A stretch of DNA of 64,000 bases, taken from the NCBI GenBank assembly GCA_046330435.1, contig JAXLST010000013.1, forward strand, positions 101,850 to 165,849, written 5' to 3'. Shown in pieces: positions 41,749 through 49,647 of the stretch; the first letter of the stretch is position 1, and every line of letters begins with the position of its first letter. The position numbers were made by a program, and so were the translations under genes. This DNA comes from Ga0077560 sp046330435. Lineage in GTDB: Bacteria > Actinomycetota > Thermoleophilia > Miltoncostaeales > Miltoncostaeaceae. The notes under the pieces are model-generated. The model worked only from the letters and a program-made list of their open reading frames with translations. It was not told the origin of the DNA and did not search any database.

Positions 41749-42780
41749 TCACGCGATGAGACGCAGCTGCTCCCCCTGGGGAGCGGGCGGGGCGGGGCGG
41801 CGGATGCCGCGCAGCATCGCCGGGGAGGCGGGCAGGCCCCCGGCGCTCCGGAGCATCCGGCGGATGCGCGCCTCGTGGTCGCGCCGCGCGTCCTCCGGGG
41901 CGTAGCTGCGCGGGTACCGCCGCGCGTACCCGGCCACGAGCTCCGGACGGGTCGCGCGGAGCCACTCCAGGTAGTGCTCGCGGACACCGGGGCGCAGGTG
42001 CAGGAGGATCGAGCTGATCCCCACGGCGCCGGCACGGACGGCGGCCCGCACGACGTCCTGGAGCATGGCGGAGTCGTCGGTGATGCCCGGCAGCACCGGC
42101 GCGATGAACACCCCGCACGGGATCCCGGCGTCGTTGAGCCGGGCGACTGCGTCCATGCGCCGCAGCGGGTTCGGCGTGCCGGGCTCGGTGGCACGCCACG
42201 CCTCCCGGTCGAGCGTGCCGATGGACAGGTCGGTGCGCACGTCCGTGCGCTCCGCCGCGGCGCGCAGGACGTCGATGTCCCGCAGGATGAGGGTGGACTT
42301 GGTGAGCACCGAGAAGGGGTTCGCCGCCTCGCCGAGCACCCCGATGACGCCGCGGGTGAGCCGGTAGCGCCCCTCGGCGGTCTGGTACGGGTCGGTGTTG
42401 GTGCCCATGGCGATGTGCTCGCCGCGCCAGCGGGGCGACGCCACCTCCGCCCGCACACGCTCCACCGCGTTGACCTTCACCACGATGCGCCGGTCGAAGT
42501 CCTCGCCCGTCCCCAGGCCCAGGTACTCGTGCGTGGGGCGCGCGAAGCAGTAGACGCAGGCGTGGCTGCAGCCCCGGTACGCGTTGATCGTCCAGCGGAA
42601 CGGCATCTGGGACGCCTCGGGCACGCGGTTGACCACCCGCCCGGCACGGACGTGCAGCAGCTCCAGGCCCACCAGCTCGCCGCGCCCCGGCATGCGGTCC
42701 ACGAGGTCGCCGAGCAGGTCCGTCTGGCCGCGGTCGTCGTCGGCGAGCCGCCACCGCAGGGTCTGCTGGGCCGTCTCCAT
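41749..42780 (-). CDS. SplB-like radical SAM protein (Rv2578c type)
   Basis: A 343-residue radical SAM enzyme. The cluster motif is in YRGCSHACVYCFARPTHEYL near residue 60 (CxxxCxxC), followed by MGTNTDPYQTAEGRYRLTRG and VLTKSTLILRDIDVL. These match the Rv2578c-like relatives of spore photoproduct lyase (SplB), which are suspected DNA-lesion repair enzymes. ATG 42780 is preferred because TATGGT ends 7 nt before it; ATG 42792 lies inside that -10 element. A perfect LexA-type box abuts the -10, so the gene is probably induced by DNA damage. The actual substrate is unknown. It is divergent from a small membrane protein gene. Confidence 0.85.
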   Translation of the reverse strand: METAQQTLRWRLADDDRGQTDLLGDLVDRMPGRGELVGLELLHVRAGRVVNRVPEASQMPFRWTINAYRGCSHACVYCFARPTHEYLGLGTGEDFDRRIVVKVNAVERVRAEVASPRWRGEHIAMGTNTDPYQTAEGRYRLTRGVIGVLGEAANPFSVLTKSTLILRDIDVLRAAAERTDVRTDLSIGTLDREAWRATEPGTPNPLRRMDAVARLNDAGIPCGVFIAPVLPGITDDSAMLQDVVRAAVRAGAVGISSILLHLRPGVREHYLEWLRATRPELVAGYARRYPRSYAPEDARRDHEARIRRMLRSAGGLPASPAMLRGIRRPAPPAPQGEQLRLIA

Positions 42781-42787
42781 GCGGGCG

Positions 42788-42808
42788 ACCATACCGAACA
42801 CGTGTTCG
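42788..42808 (-). promoter_or_regulatory. LexA-type (SOS) operator and -10 element of the radical SAM gene
   Basis: CGAACACGTGTTCG at 42795-42808 is a perfect 14-bp palindrome and matches the Gram-positive/actinobacterial SOS box CGAAC-N4-GTTCG. The -10 element TATGGT (42788-42793, minus strand) begins one base away and ends 7 nt before ATG 42780. Bound LexA would cover the promoter. The box lies 61 bp before the divergent gene, which could also respond. Confidence 0.65.
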
Positions 42809-42868
42809 CGGCGCCACCGCGCGGGGCGCTGGACGCGGATCCACGGCGGGACGGACGATGCACACCGC

Positions 42869-43402
42869 ATGGGCACCTCCCACCCCGAGCGCCGCACGGC
42901 CGCATGGACCCTGGGCATCGCCCTGTGCGTGGCCGCCGTGGGGGCGTTCCCCCTGGTGGCCGTGTTCTGGGGCGGGATCGCCGGCGAGGACGTCACGTTC
43001 GAGGATTCCCTCCTGGGTGCCGCGCTGGTGTGCGTCCCGGCACTGGTGGCCGGCGCCGCGCTGTGGCGGTGGGGCCGTCGCGGCGCGGGGCCGCCCCGTC
43101 CGGAGGGGGCTCCGGGCCTCGCCAACGCCGCGCTGTGGCTCGTGGCCGCCGCGATGCTCGCCCCCTGGGCGGCGGCGCTCACCGACCGCGACGGCGCGGT
43201 GATCGCCGTGGGGGTGGCCGCGTCGGTCGGCCTCGCCGTGGCGGCGGTCGCGGCCGGGCTGGTGGCCCGGTCACGTTCCCCGCTCGGCACGGCCGCCCAC
43301 CGTCGGGGGACGGCCGCGGCATGGCTGGGGTCGGTGGGCTGGTTCCTCACCCTCGTCGCCGCGACGGTCGCCGTCTACATGATCATGAGCGTGCTGGAGT
43401 AG
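42869..43402 (+). CDS. Four-helix membrane protein of unknown function
   Basis: A 177-residue protein with about four or five helices (about 12-34, 47-66, 88-107, 112-134, 150-172) and an Arg-rich loop. I recognise no family. ATG 42869 lies next to a TGCAC stretch with no evident ribosome site or TANNNT element, so the start is uncertain. It is divergent from the LexA-box radical SAM gene and precedes the LPG-synthase-like gene by 73 nt. Its proximity to the SOS box makes damage induction a possibility only. Confidence 0.5.
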   Translation: MGTSHPERRTAAWTLGIALCVAAVGAFPLVAVFWGGIAGEDVTFEDSLLGAALVCVPALVAGAALWRWGRRGAGPPRPEGAPGLANAALWLVAAAMLAPWAAALTDRDGAVIAVGVAASVGLAVAAVAAGLVARSRSPLGTAAHRRGTAAAWLGSVGWFLTLVAATVAVYMIMSVLE

Positions 43403-43463
43403 CGCGGGACCCTGGCCCGCGGGGATCCACCGGGGGTGCCGGGCCGTTCGTCCGGACGGGCGC

Positions 43464-43469
43464 TACCGT
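43464..43469 (+). promoter_or_regulatory. -10 element of the UPF0104/LPG-synthase-like gene (leaderless)
   Basis: TACCGT fits TANNNT and ends 6 nt before GTG 43476. Confidence 0.45.
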
Positions 43470-43475
43470 GGCGCG

Positions 43476-44477
43476 GTGCCCAGGGTTCCCGGAGCGGTGG
43501 CGCGGCGGGTCGCGACGGTCGCGGGCCTCGCCGTGGTGGCGTGGTTCGCGGCGACGCACGTCGACTGGGCGGAGATCGCCGACGCGATGCGCGGCGCCGA
43601 CCCGCGGTGGCTGGCGGCCGCGTTCGCCCTCAACCTGGTGTCGCTGATGATCCGTGGGGCGGGCTGGACGGTGGCGGCCCGCGCCGCCGTGGACCGCCCC
43701 CTGGGCGCCGTGCCCGCGGGCCGCGCGTTCCTGATCGGGCAGGCCGTCAACACGGTGGTCCCGGGCCGGGTGGGCGAGCTCGCCAAGTGCGCCGTCGCGC
43801 AGCGCCACCTCGACCCCTCCGGCCCCACGTTCACGGCCCTGCTCGGCTCGGTGTTCGCGCACCGGCTCATGGACGTCGTGCCGCTGTCGCTCGCCACGGC
43901 GTTCGTGCTCGTCTTCGGCGACCTCCCCGGCAGCCTGCGCAACAGCGTGATCGTGACGCTGGCGGTGAGCGCCGTGGCCATCGCCGCCGCCGTCCGGTTC
44001 GCCGCCTCCGGGCGGTTCGCCGGCAGCGACCGGCGCGCCCTGCGCCTGCTCGACGGCCTGCGGCAGGGCTTCCTGGTCCTGCGCCGGGGCGGCCCCCTGG
44101 GCTGGGCCGCGCTGCTGGAGACGGTGGGCTGGGGCGTCCAGATCGGCGTGGTGTGGCTCGGCACACAGGGCTTCGGACTCGACGCCGGGGCCGCGGACGC
44201 CGCCACCGTGGTCATCGCCACCAACGCCGCCACCCTCATCCCCCTGTGGCCGGGGAACATCGGCCTGTTCCAGGTGGCGGTCGCCGTCGCCCTGGACCCG
44301 GCCGGCGTGCCCCGGTCTGCGGGGATCGCCTACGGGCTCGCACTGCAGGGCATCGAGGCCGGCAGCGCGCTGCTGGGCGGCGCCGTCTCGGCGGCGGCCG
44401 AGGGCCTGCGCCCCGGGGAGCTGCGCGACATGGCGGCGGCCGTCCCGGAGGACGGCCCCGCACCCCCCATGGCCTGA
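43476..44477 (+). CDS. Lysylphosphatidylglycerol synthase TM region/UPF0104 family protein
   Basis: A 333-residue membrane protein resembling the flippase-like membrane domain of LPG synthases (PF03706/UPF0104) without the catalytic aminoacyl domain. It has about eight helices, a signature GQAVNTVVPGRVGELAKCAV near residue 85 and the family segment NAATLIPLWPGNIGLFQVAV near 260. Stand-alone members are proposed to move lipids across the membrane; function here is unproven. The GTG start is supported by its leaderless element. It converges with the VWA gene, with 13 bp between the stops. Confidence 0.82.
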   Translation: MPRVPGAVARRVATVAGLAVVAWFAATHVDWAEIADAMRGADPRWLAAAFALNLVSLMIRGAGWTVAARAAVDRPLGAVPAGRAFLIGQAVNTVVPGRVGELAKCAVAQRHLDPSGPTFTALLGSVFAHRLMDVVPLSLATAFVLVFGDLPGSLRNSVIVTLAVSAVAIAAAVRFAASGRFAGSDRRALRLLDGLRQGFLVLRRGGPLGWAALLETVGWGVQIGVVWLGTQGFGLDAGAADAATVVIATNAATLIPLWPGNIGLFQVAVAVALDPAGVPRSAGIAYGLALQGIEAGSALLGGAVSAAAEGLRPGELRDMAAAVPEDGPAPPMA

Positions 44478-44490
44478 ACGGGACCCGGGG

Positions 44491-45456
44491 TCAGGCGGCG
44501 CGAGCCCGCAGGCTCCCGCCCCGCGGCGCGCCCGCCACGGTGAGCGCCGCGGCGAGCAGCAGCAGCGCGGCCGCGATGCCCGCGGGGATCGCGCTGTACT
44601 CGTCGACGCGGCGCACCGGCACCAGCGAGGTGCCCATGTCCTGGAAGACCTTCTGCAGGTCCGCCGTGGTGGTGGTCTGCGCGCTCACCCCGCCCGTCGA
44701 GGAGGCCAGCTGGCCCAGCGTGTCGACCGGGGTGGCCTGGCCCGGCAGGCCCGGGTCGTCGCCCAGCAGGATCGTGTACACCGGCACCGCCAGCTGCCTG
44801 GCGCGGATCGCGGCGGCCTGCGGCTGGACCGTCCCCAGGAACTGGGCGCCGTCGCTCAGCAGCAGCATCCGGTAGGCGGACTGCTCGGGGCTGGGCGCCG
44901 GGACCTTCAGGCCGGCCGACTGCATCGACGACAGGCCGGTCACCACGGCGTCGCCGATGGCGGTGCCCGTGCCGATGTTCCCGAAGCGCCGCGACAGGGC
45001 GTCCAGCAGGATCGCCTGATCGGTGGTGGGCGACTGCACGACGGTCGCGGACTTGTTGAACGCCACCAGCCCCACCTGCACGCCGTCGGGCTTGTCCCGC
45101 ACGAACCGGCGGGCCGCGTCCAGCGCCGCACCCAGGCGGCTGGGGCTCAGATCGGTCTTGAGCATCGACTTGGACACGTCGATCGCGATGACCACCGTGC
45201 CCCGCTGCTCGGTGTCGGTGCGCTCCACGCTGGGCCGCGCCATCGCGACCACCGCGGAGGCCAGCGCCAGGAGCACCGCCACGCCGGCGGCGGCCCGGAA
45301 CGCGCGGGTGCGGCCGGTCACGCCGGTGCGCACCAGCGCCGGGTTGGCGTACGCGGCGCCCAGGCGCAGGCGGCGCTTCATCGCCAGCACCATCCCGGCC
45401 GCCACGAGGGCCACCACCGGGAGGAGCCACAGGTACTCGGGCCGCTGCCAGATCAT
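44491..45456 (-). CDS. VWA domain membrane protein (BatB-like)
   Basis: A 321-residue protein with an N-terminal helix pair, a VWA domain and a C-terminal helix (about 292-312). The MIDAS metal site is seen as AIDVSKSM near 92 and LLLSDGAQFLG near 203. BatA/BatB-type proteins assemble with a MoxR ATPase and DUF58 protein in a membrane-protein stress or maturation system. The final gene of the five-gene operon; it starts 4 nt before the end of the other VWA gene (ATGA). Confidence 0.82.
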   Translation of the reverse strand: MIWQRPEYLWLLPVVALVAAGMVLAMKRRLRLGAAYANPALVRTGVTGRTRAFRAAAGVAVLLALASAVVAMARPSVERTDTEQRGTVVIAIDVSKSMLKTDLSPSRLGAALDAARRFVRDKPDGVQVGLVAFNKSATVVQSPTTDQAILLDALSRRFGNIGTGTAIGDAVVTGLSSMQSAGLKVPAPSPEQSAYRMLLLSDGAQFLGTVQPQAAAIRARQLAVPVYTILLGDDPGLPGQATPVDTLGQLASSTGGVSAQTTTTADLQKVFQDMGTSLVPVRRVDEYSAIPAGIAAALLLLAAALTVAGAPRGGSLRARAA

Positions 45457-46394
45457 CCGAGCCGGACCCCCCACTTCCACCACGCCCCGCCGGCCAGCAC
45501 CAGGGCCAGCAGCCCCAGCCCGGCGAACGCGGCGGTCACCTCGGCCGTCACCCGCTCGGTGCCGATGAACGCGCCGAGCTTCTCGTAGACCTTGGACACC
45601 GACGCGGCGTCCTTGCTCTCGTACGCCTGGCCGCCGGTCTCGTCGGCGATGGTCTTCAGGCCCTCCGCGTCGGGCGGCACGGGCCGGCCGTCGGCGAGCG
45701 TGCCGTCGATCGTCCCCAGCGCCACCGTGTACACCGGCACGCCGGCGCCCTGCGCCCGGTCGATGGCCTCCGCCACCGAGATGCCGTCGGTGTTGGAGCC
45801 GTCGGACAGCAGCAGGATGCGGGCGGAGTCCTTGCGCACCTCGCCGCCCTGGCGCTCCTCGATGGCCTGCAGGGAGGTCACGATCGCCTCGCCGATGGCC
45901 GTGGCGCCACCGGGCACCAGGCTCTCGATGCCGGCCTTGAGCTGCTCGCGGTCGGTGGTGGGCGGCACGATCACCGACGCCCCGCCGGAGAAGCTCACCA
46001 GTCCCACCTCGTAGGCCCGCGGCACCTTCTGGGCGAAGCGGATCGCCGCGTCCTGCGCCGCGCGGAGGCGGTACGGCGACACGTCGTCTGCGGCCATCGA
46101 CCCCGACACGTCGATCGCCAGCATGATCGTCGACTGCTTGCGGGGCCGGTCCTGCGGCATCTGCGGCCGCGCGACCGCCACGGTGAGCAGCAGCGCCGAG
46201 AGGGCCGCCAGGATCACCGGCACGTGCCGGCGCCTGCGCGGCGCCACGTCGACGCGCGCGAGCTCGTCCAGGTCCGGGAACGGCAGGCCGCCGCCCGGGC
46301 GCCGCCGGCGCCAGCGCACCAGCAGCCAGGCCGCCAGCGCCGCGGCCGGCACCAGCAGCAGGAAGACGGGGCCGGCGAACGACAGGTCCGTCAC
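45453..46394 (-). CDS. VWA domain membrane protein (BatA-like)
   Basis: A 313-residue paralogue of the preceding VWA protein, with N-terminal helices at about 8-25 and 58-76, a VWA domain with MIDAS residues in LAIDVSGSMAADD near 95 and LLLSDGSNTDG near 200, and a C-terminal helix. The GTG start overlaps the DUF58 stop as GTGA. The two VWA proteins probably form a hetero-complex. Confidence 0.85.
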   Translation of the reverse strand: MTDLSFAGPVFLLLVPAAALAAWLLVRWRRRRPGGGLPFPDLDELARVDVAPRRRRHVPVILAALSALLLTVAVARPQMPQDRPRKQSTIMLAIDVSGSMAADDVSPYRLRAAQDAAIRFAQKVPRAYEVGLVSFSGGASVIVPPTTDREQLKAGIESLVPGGATAIGEAIVTSLQAIEERQGGEVRKDSARILLLSDGSNTDGISVAEAIDRAQGAGVPVYTVALGTIDGTLADGRPVPPDAEGLKTIADETGGQAYESKDAASVSKVYEKLGAFIGTERVTAEVTAAFAGLGLLALVLAGGAWWKWGVRLG

Positions 46395-47317
46395 AGCGAC
46401 CGCCTGCGCGGCATCGACAGGGCCCGCGCGAGCGGCAGGACCCAGTCGTCGCCGGTGTCGAGCACCACGTGGCGGGCCCCGGCCCGGGCGAGCATGCCCG
46501 CACGGCGGGCGCGCTCCTGGGCCTGGACCTCCTCGAGCCGCTGCCGGAACCGCGGGTCCGCGGTGTCCACCAGGCGCGTCTGGCCGGTCTCCATGTCGCG
46601 CAGCCGCACGGTGCCCAGCACCGGCAGCTCCCGCTCACGCGGGTCGCGGACCTCCACGGCGATCACCTCGTGGCGGCGGGACAGGGTGCCGAGCGCGTTC
46701 TCGAGCGCAGGGGAGGGCGGCAGGTCGGAGATCACCACGATCGCCCCGCGGTGGCGGGCCACGCGGCCCAGCGCGGTGATCGCCTGGGCGAGCCGCGTGC
46801 GGCCCGGTTCCTCGGGGGAGCGGATGGCGCTCACCTCGGCGATCGCGGCCACCAGGCCGCGGCGGTCGCCGCGCGGCGGGCGCACCAGGTCCAGCCCGCC
46901 GTCGGTGGTGGCCACCACGCCCAGGCGGTCACCGCGGCGGCGCAGCACCACGCCGAGGCCGGCGAGGGCCTCGGCCGCGAGCTGCGCCTTGGTGACCTCG
47001 CCGGACCCGAAGTCCATGCTCGGGCTGCGGTCCACCAGCGCCCACGCGGTGAGCACGGGCTCCAGCTCCGGCACGCGCACCATCGCCTGCCGGGTGCGGG
47101 CGGTGAGCGGCCAGTCGATCCAGCGCACGTCGTCGCCCGGCTCGTACCGGCGGGTCACCGACGGCTCGCCGCCGGGGCCCGGCCGCCGGCCGCGCCGCTC
47201 CCCCTGCAGGATGCCGTCCAGGCGGCGTCCCACGCGGAACTCCACGCGGCGCAGCAGCGCGTCGGCCCGGGCCGACGGCCGCGGGGCGGCGTCAGGCGGT
47301 GGCGCGACCGTGGCCAA
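46391..47317 (-). CDS. DUF58 protein of the MoxR operon
   Basis: A 308-residue cytoplasmic protein. The DUF58 hallmark YEPGDDVRWIDWPLTART is near residue 58, followed by a degenerate VWA-like half with LVDRSPSMDFGSG and VVISDLPPSP. DUF58 proteins act between MoxR chaperones and membrane VWA proteins. The start is TTG 47317, inside the moxR end (26-nt overlap), preceded by GAGG; no better ATG exists. Confidence 0.87.
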   Translation of the reverse strand: MATVAPPPDAAPRPSARADALLRRVEFRVGRRLDGILQGERRGRRPGPGGEPSVTRRYEPGDDVRWIDWPLTARTRQAMVRVPELEPVLTAWALVDRSPSMDFGSGEVTKAQLAAEALAGLGVVLRRRGDRLGVVATTDGGLDLVRPPRGDRRGLVAAIAEVSAIRSPEEPGRTRLAQAITALGRVARHRGAIVVISDLPPSPALENALGTLSRRHEVIAVEVRDPRERELPVLGTVRLRDMETGQTRLVDTADPRFRQRLEEVQAQERARRAGMLARAGARHVVLDTGDDWVLPLARALSMPRRRSL

Positions 47318-48350
47318 GGTCGACCTCGGGCATGGGGATGGCGTCCAGGATCGCGTCGAGCACCTGGTCGGGGCGCACGTCGGCCGCGAGGGCCTCGTAG
47401 CTCAGCACCACGCGGTGGCGCAGCACGTCGTGGAACAGCGCGTGGATGTCCTCGGGCGTCACGAAGCTGCGGCCGCGCATGACCGCCAGCGCCCGTCCGC
47501 CGCGGATGAGGCCCAGGGACGCGCGCGGCGAGCCGCCCAGGTCCAGGTACGGAGCCAGGTGCCCCAGGCCCTCGGCGCCGGGGTCGCGAGTGGCGGTGAC
47601 CAGCTGCACGGCGTACTGCCGCACCCGGTGGTCCACGAACACCGCGTCGGCGGCGTGCTGGAGCTCGACCAGGTCCTCGGGGGACAGCAGCTGCCGCGGC
47701 ACCGGAGGGTCGGAGGCCATGCGGCGCACGATCTCCTCCTCGTCCTGCGGCGTCGGGTAGCCCACCACGACCTTCATCGCGAACCGGTCGACCTGCGCCT
47801 CCGGCAGGGCGTACACGCCCTCGCTCTCGATGGGGTTCTGGGTGGCCATCACCAGGAAGGGCTTCGGGACCGGGTGGGTCTCGCCCGCGATGGACGCGTG
47901 GCCCTCGGCCATCACCTCCAGCAGCGCGGACTGCACCTTGGCGGGCGCCCGGTTGATCTCGTCGGCGAGCACGAAGTTCGCGAACACCGGCCCCAGGCGG
48001 GTGGTGAACTCGCCGTGGCGGTCGAGGACCTGGCCGCCCACCACGTCGCTGGGCACCAGGTCCGGCGTGAACTGGATGCGGGCGAACTTCCCGCCCACGA
48101 CCTTCGCGACCGTCTCGAGCGTGAGGGTCTTCGCGAGGCCGGGCACGCCCTCCAGCAGGATGTGCCCGCGCGAGACGAGGGCCACCAGCACGCGGTCCAG
48201 CAGGCGGTCCTGCCCCACGATCACGCGGCGCAGCTCGTACAGCACCGCCTCCAGCCGGTCGCGCGGCGTCGCCGCCGGCCCGGGGACCGGGGTGGGTGCG
48301 AGGGTGTCCTCCACGGGGTTCGGCTCCTGTGGGAAGAGGCTGTCGGTCAT
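47292..48350 (-). CDS. MoxR-family AAA ATPase
   Basis: A 352-residue chaperone-like ATPase. Walker A is LLEGVPGLAKTLTLETVAKV near 75, Walker B LADEINRAPAKVQSALLEVM near 135, sensor MATQNPIESEG, and the arginine-finger region QVDRFAMKVVVGYP. MoxR proteins mature metal-containing or secreted complexes together with VWA partners, which follow in this operon. ATG 48350 overlaps the protease stop as ATGA. The first 30 residues are Pro and Ala rich and probably disordered. Confidence 0.92.
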   Translation of the reverse strand: MTDSLFPQEPNPVEDTLAPTPVPGPAATPRDRLEAVLYELRRVIVGQDRLLDRVLVALVSRGHILLEGVPGLAKTLTLETVAKVVGGKFARIQFTPDLVPSDVVGGQVLDRHGEFTTRLGPVFANFVLADEINRAPAKVQSALLEVMAEGHASIAGETHPVPKPFLVMATQNPIESEGVYALPEAQVDRFAMKVVVGYPTPQDEEEIVRRMASDPPVPRQLLSPEDLVELQHAADAVFVDHRVRQYAVQLVTATRDPGAEGLGHLAPYLDLGGSPRASLGLIRGGRALAVMRGRSFVTPEDIHALFHDVLRHRVVLSYEALAADVRPDQVLDAILDAIPMPEVDLGHGRATA

Positions 48351-49249
48351 GGGACGCGCTCCAGCAGCTGGGTCACGCGGGACGCGGGCACGGCGAAGCC
48401 GATCCCCACGTTGCCGCTGATGGGCGCGCGGATGGCGGTGGGGATGCCCACCAGCCGGCCGCGCAGGTCGAAGAGCCCGCCGCCGGAGTTGCCCGGGTTG
48501 ATGGGGGCGTCGGTCTGGATCATCGGGACGCCGCCCTCGCCGGGGCGGTCCACGTAGCTCACGATCCCGGAGGTCACGGTGTTCTGCAGCCCGAAGGGGC
48601 TGCCGATCGCGAACACCTGGTCGCCCACGCGCAGGCCGCCGTTGGCCTCGCTCGCGATGAGCGCGCCCGGCCCCGTGGGGCCCGAGGGCTCCAGGATCGC
48701 CAGGTCCTGCTCCGGGTCGTCCTGCACCACCACCGCCGACACCTGGCGGTCGTCGGCGGTGATCACCGCGACGCGCTCGCTCCCGGCGATGACGTGGTGG
48801 TTGGTGACGATGAGGCCGCGGTCGGCGAGCACCACGCCGCTGCCCTGGCCGCTGGGCGTCCGCACCTGCACCACCGACGGGGCGGCCGCCGCGACCGCGG
48901 ACGCCAGCTGCCCGGCGGGGGTGCTGACGCCGGTGGTGGGGGTGGGCGAGGGGGCTGGCGGCGGCGAGGAGTCGCCGCCGCCGATCTGTGCGCCGGCGAT
49001 GCCGCCCACCAGGCCCGCGACCAGCACGGCCGCGACGACGGCCGCGCCCCTGCCGGGCAGCGGGGGCAGGCCCCGGCGGGGCCGCGTGGCGGACGGGGGC
49101 GCCGGCCGGGGGCGGGGCGCGCTCCACCCGCGGGGCTCGCGGGCGTTGAGCGGCGGCAGGCCGCCCTCGTGCACGGGCTTGCCGGGGATGGGCGGCAGGC
49201 CGGTCTGCTGCTCGGGACGCGGGGGGATCGGGGGCAGCTGGCTGTTCAC
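48347..49249 (-). CDS. HtrA/DegP-like trypsin-type serine protease without PDZ domain
   Basis: A 300-residue membrane-anchored protease. A Pro-rich cytosolic segment (1-60) leads to one helix (about 65-85, AAVVAAVLVAGLVGGIAGA), then a trypsin-like domain with His in LIVTNHHVIAG, Asp in DPEQDLAILEP and Ser in NPGNSGGGLFDLRG. There is no room for a PDZ domain. GTG 49249 is supported by TACAAC ending 7 nt upstream. It begins the operon with the MoxR, DUF58 and VWA genes, so it may clear or process their membrane targets. Confidence 0.86.
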   Translation of the reverse strand: MNSQLPPIPPRPEQQTGLPPIPGKPVHEGGLPPLNAREPRGWSAPRPRPAPPSATRPRRGLPPLPGRGAAVVAAVLVAGLVGGIAGAQIGGGDSSPPPAPSPTPTTGVSTPAGQLASAVAAAAPSVVQVRTPSGQGSGVVLADRGLIVTNHHVIAGSERVAVITADDRQVSAVVVQDDPEQDLAILEPSGPTGPGALIASEANGGLRVGDQVFAIGSPFGLQNTVTSGIVSYVDRPGEGGVPMIQTDAPINPGNSGGGLFDLRGRLVGIPTAIRAPISGNVGIGFAVPASRVTQLLERVP

Positions 49250-49256
49250 GGGCAAG

Positions 49257-49262
49257 GTTGTA
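49257..49262 (-). promoter_or_regulatory. -10 element of the protease/moxR operon (leaderless)
   Basis: TACAAC on the minus strand agrees with TATAAT at four of six positions and ends 7 nt before GTG 49249. It lacks the final T of TANNNT. Confidence 0.4.
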
Positions 49263-49328
49263 CCCCGGCTGTGTGAAGACTCCGTTGCGAGCCGCCGAAG
49301 AAACGGCTCCGGGACGACGATCGGGCGG

Positions 49329-49589
49329 TCAGGTCCTCGTCGCGGCGGCCCGTGCGCGCACCGCCCGCAGGTCGGCGAGCTGGTCCGCGAGGTCATCCGC
49401 CATCTGCGCCCGCGCCGCGGCCCGCGACAGGCGCACCCTGGCCCGCATGAGCCGGGCCTGGCCGTTCTCGTCGAGCTCGCCCACGGCCTCCGCCTCGCTC
49501 AGCTGCTCGGCCAGGCGCGCCAGCCGGCGCACCCGGTCCCACAGCGCGTCAGCGACGGCGTCGGGTCCCGATCCCTCAGGCAACGGCAT
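49329..49589 (-). CDS. Small helical protein of unknown function
   Basis: An 86-residue, mostly helical, charged protein with heptad-like repeats (RRLARLAEQLSEAEAVGELD and RLMRARVRLSRAAARAQMAD), suggesting a coiled coil. No family recognised. ATG 49589 and an in-frame GTG at 49595 are both possible starts; no ribosome site is evident. It lies 58 bp after the helicase gene on the same strand. Confidence 0.45.
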   Translation of the reverse strand: MPLPEGSGPDAVADALWDRVRRLARLAEQLSEAEAVGELDENGQARLMRARVRLSRAAARAQMADDLADQLADLRAVRARAAATRT

Positions 49590-49647
49590 GTCCACAGCAT
49601 GGCTCCGCGACCGGCGCACGCGCAACCGGCCATTCGGGGTGCGGAAC

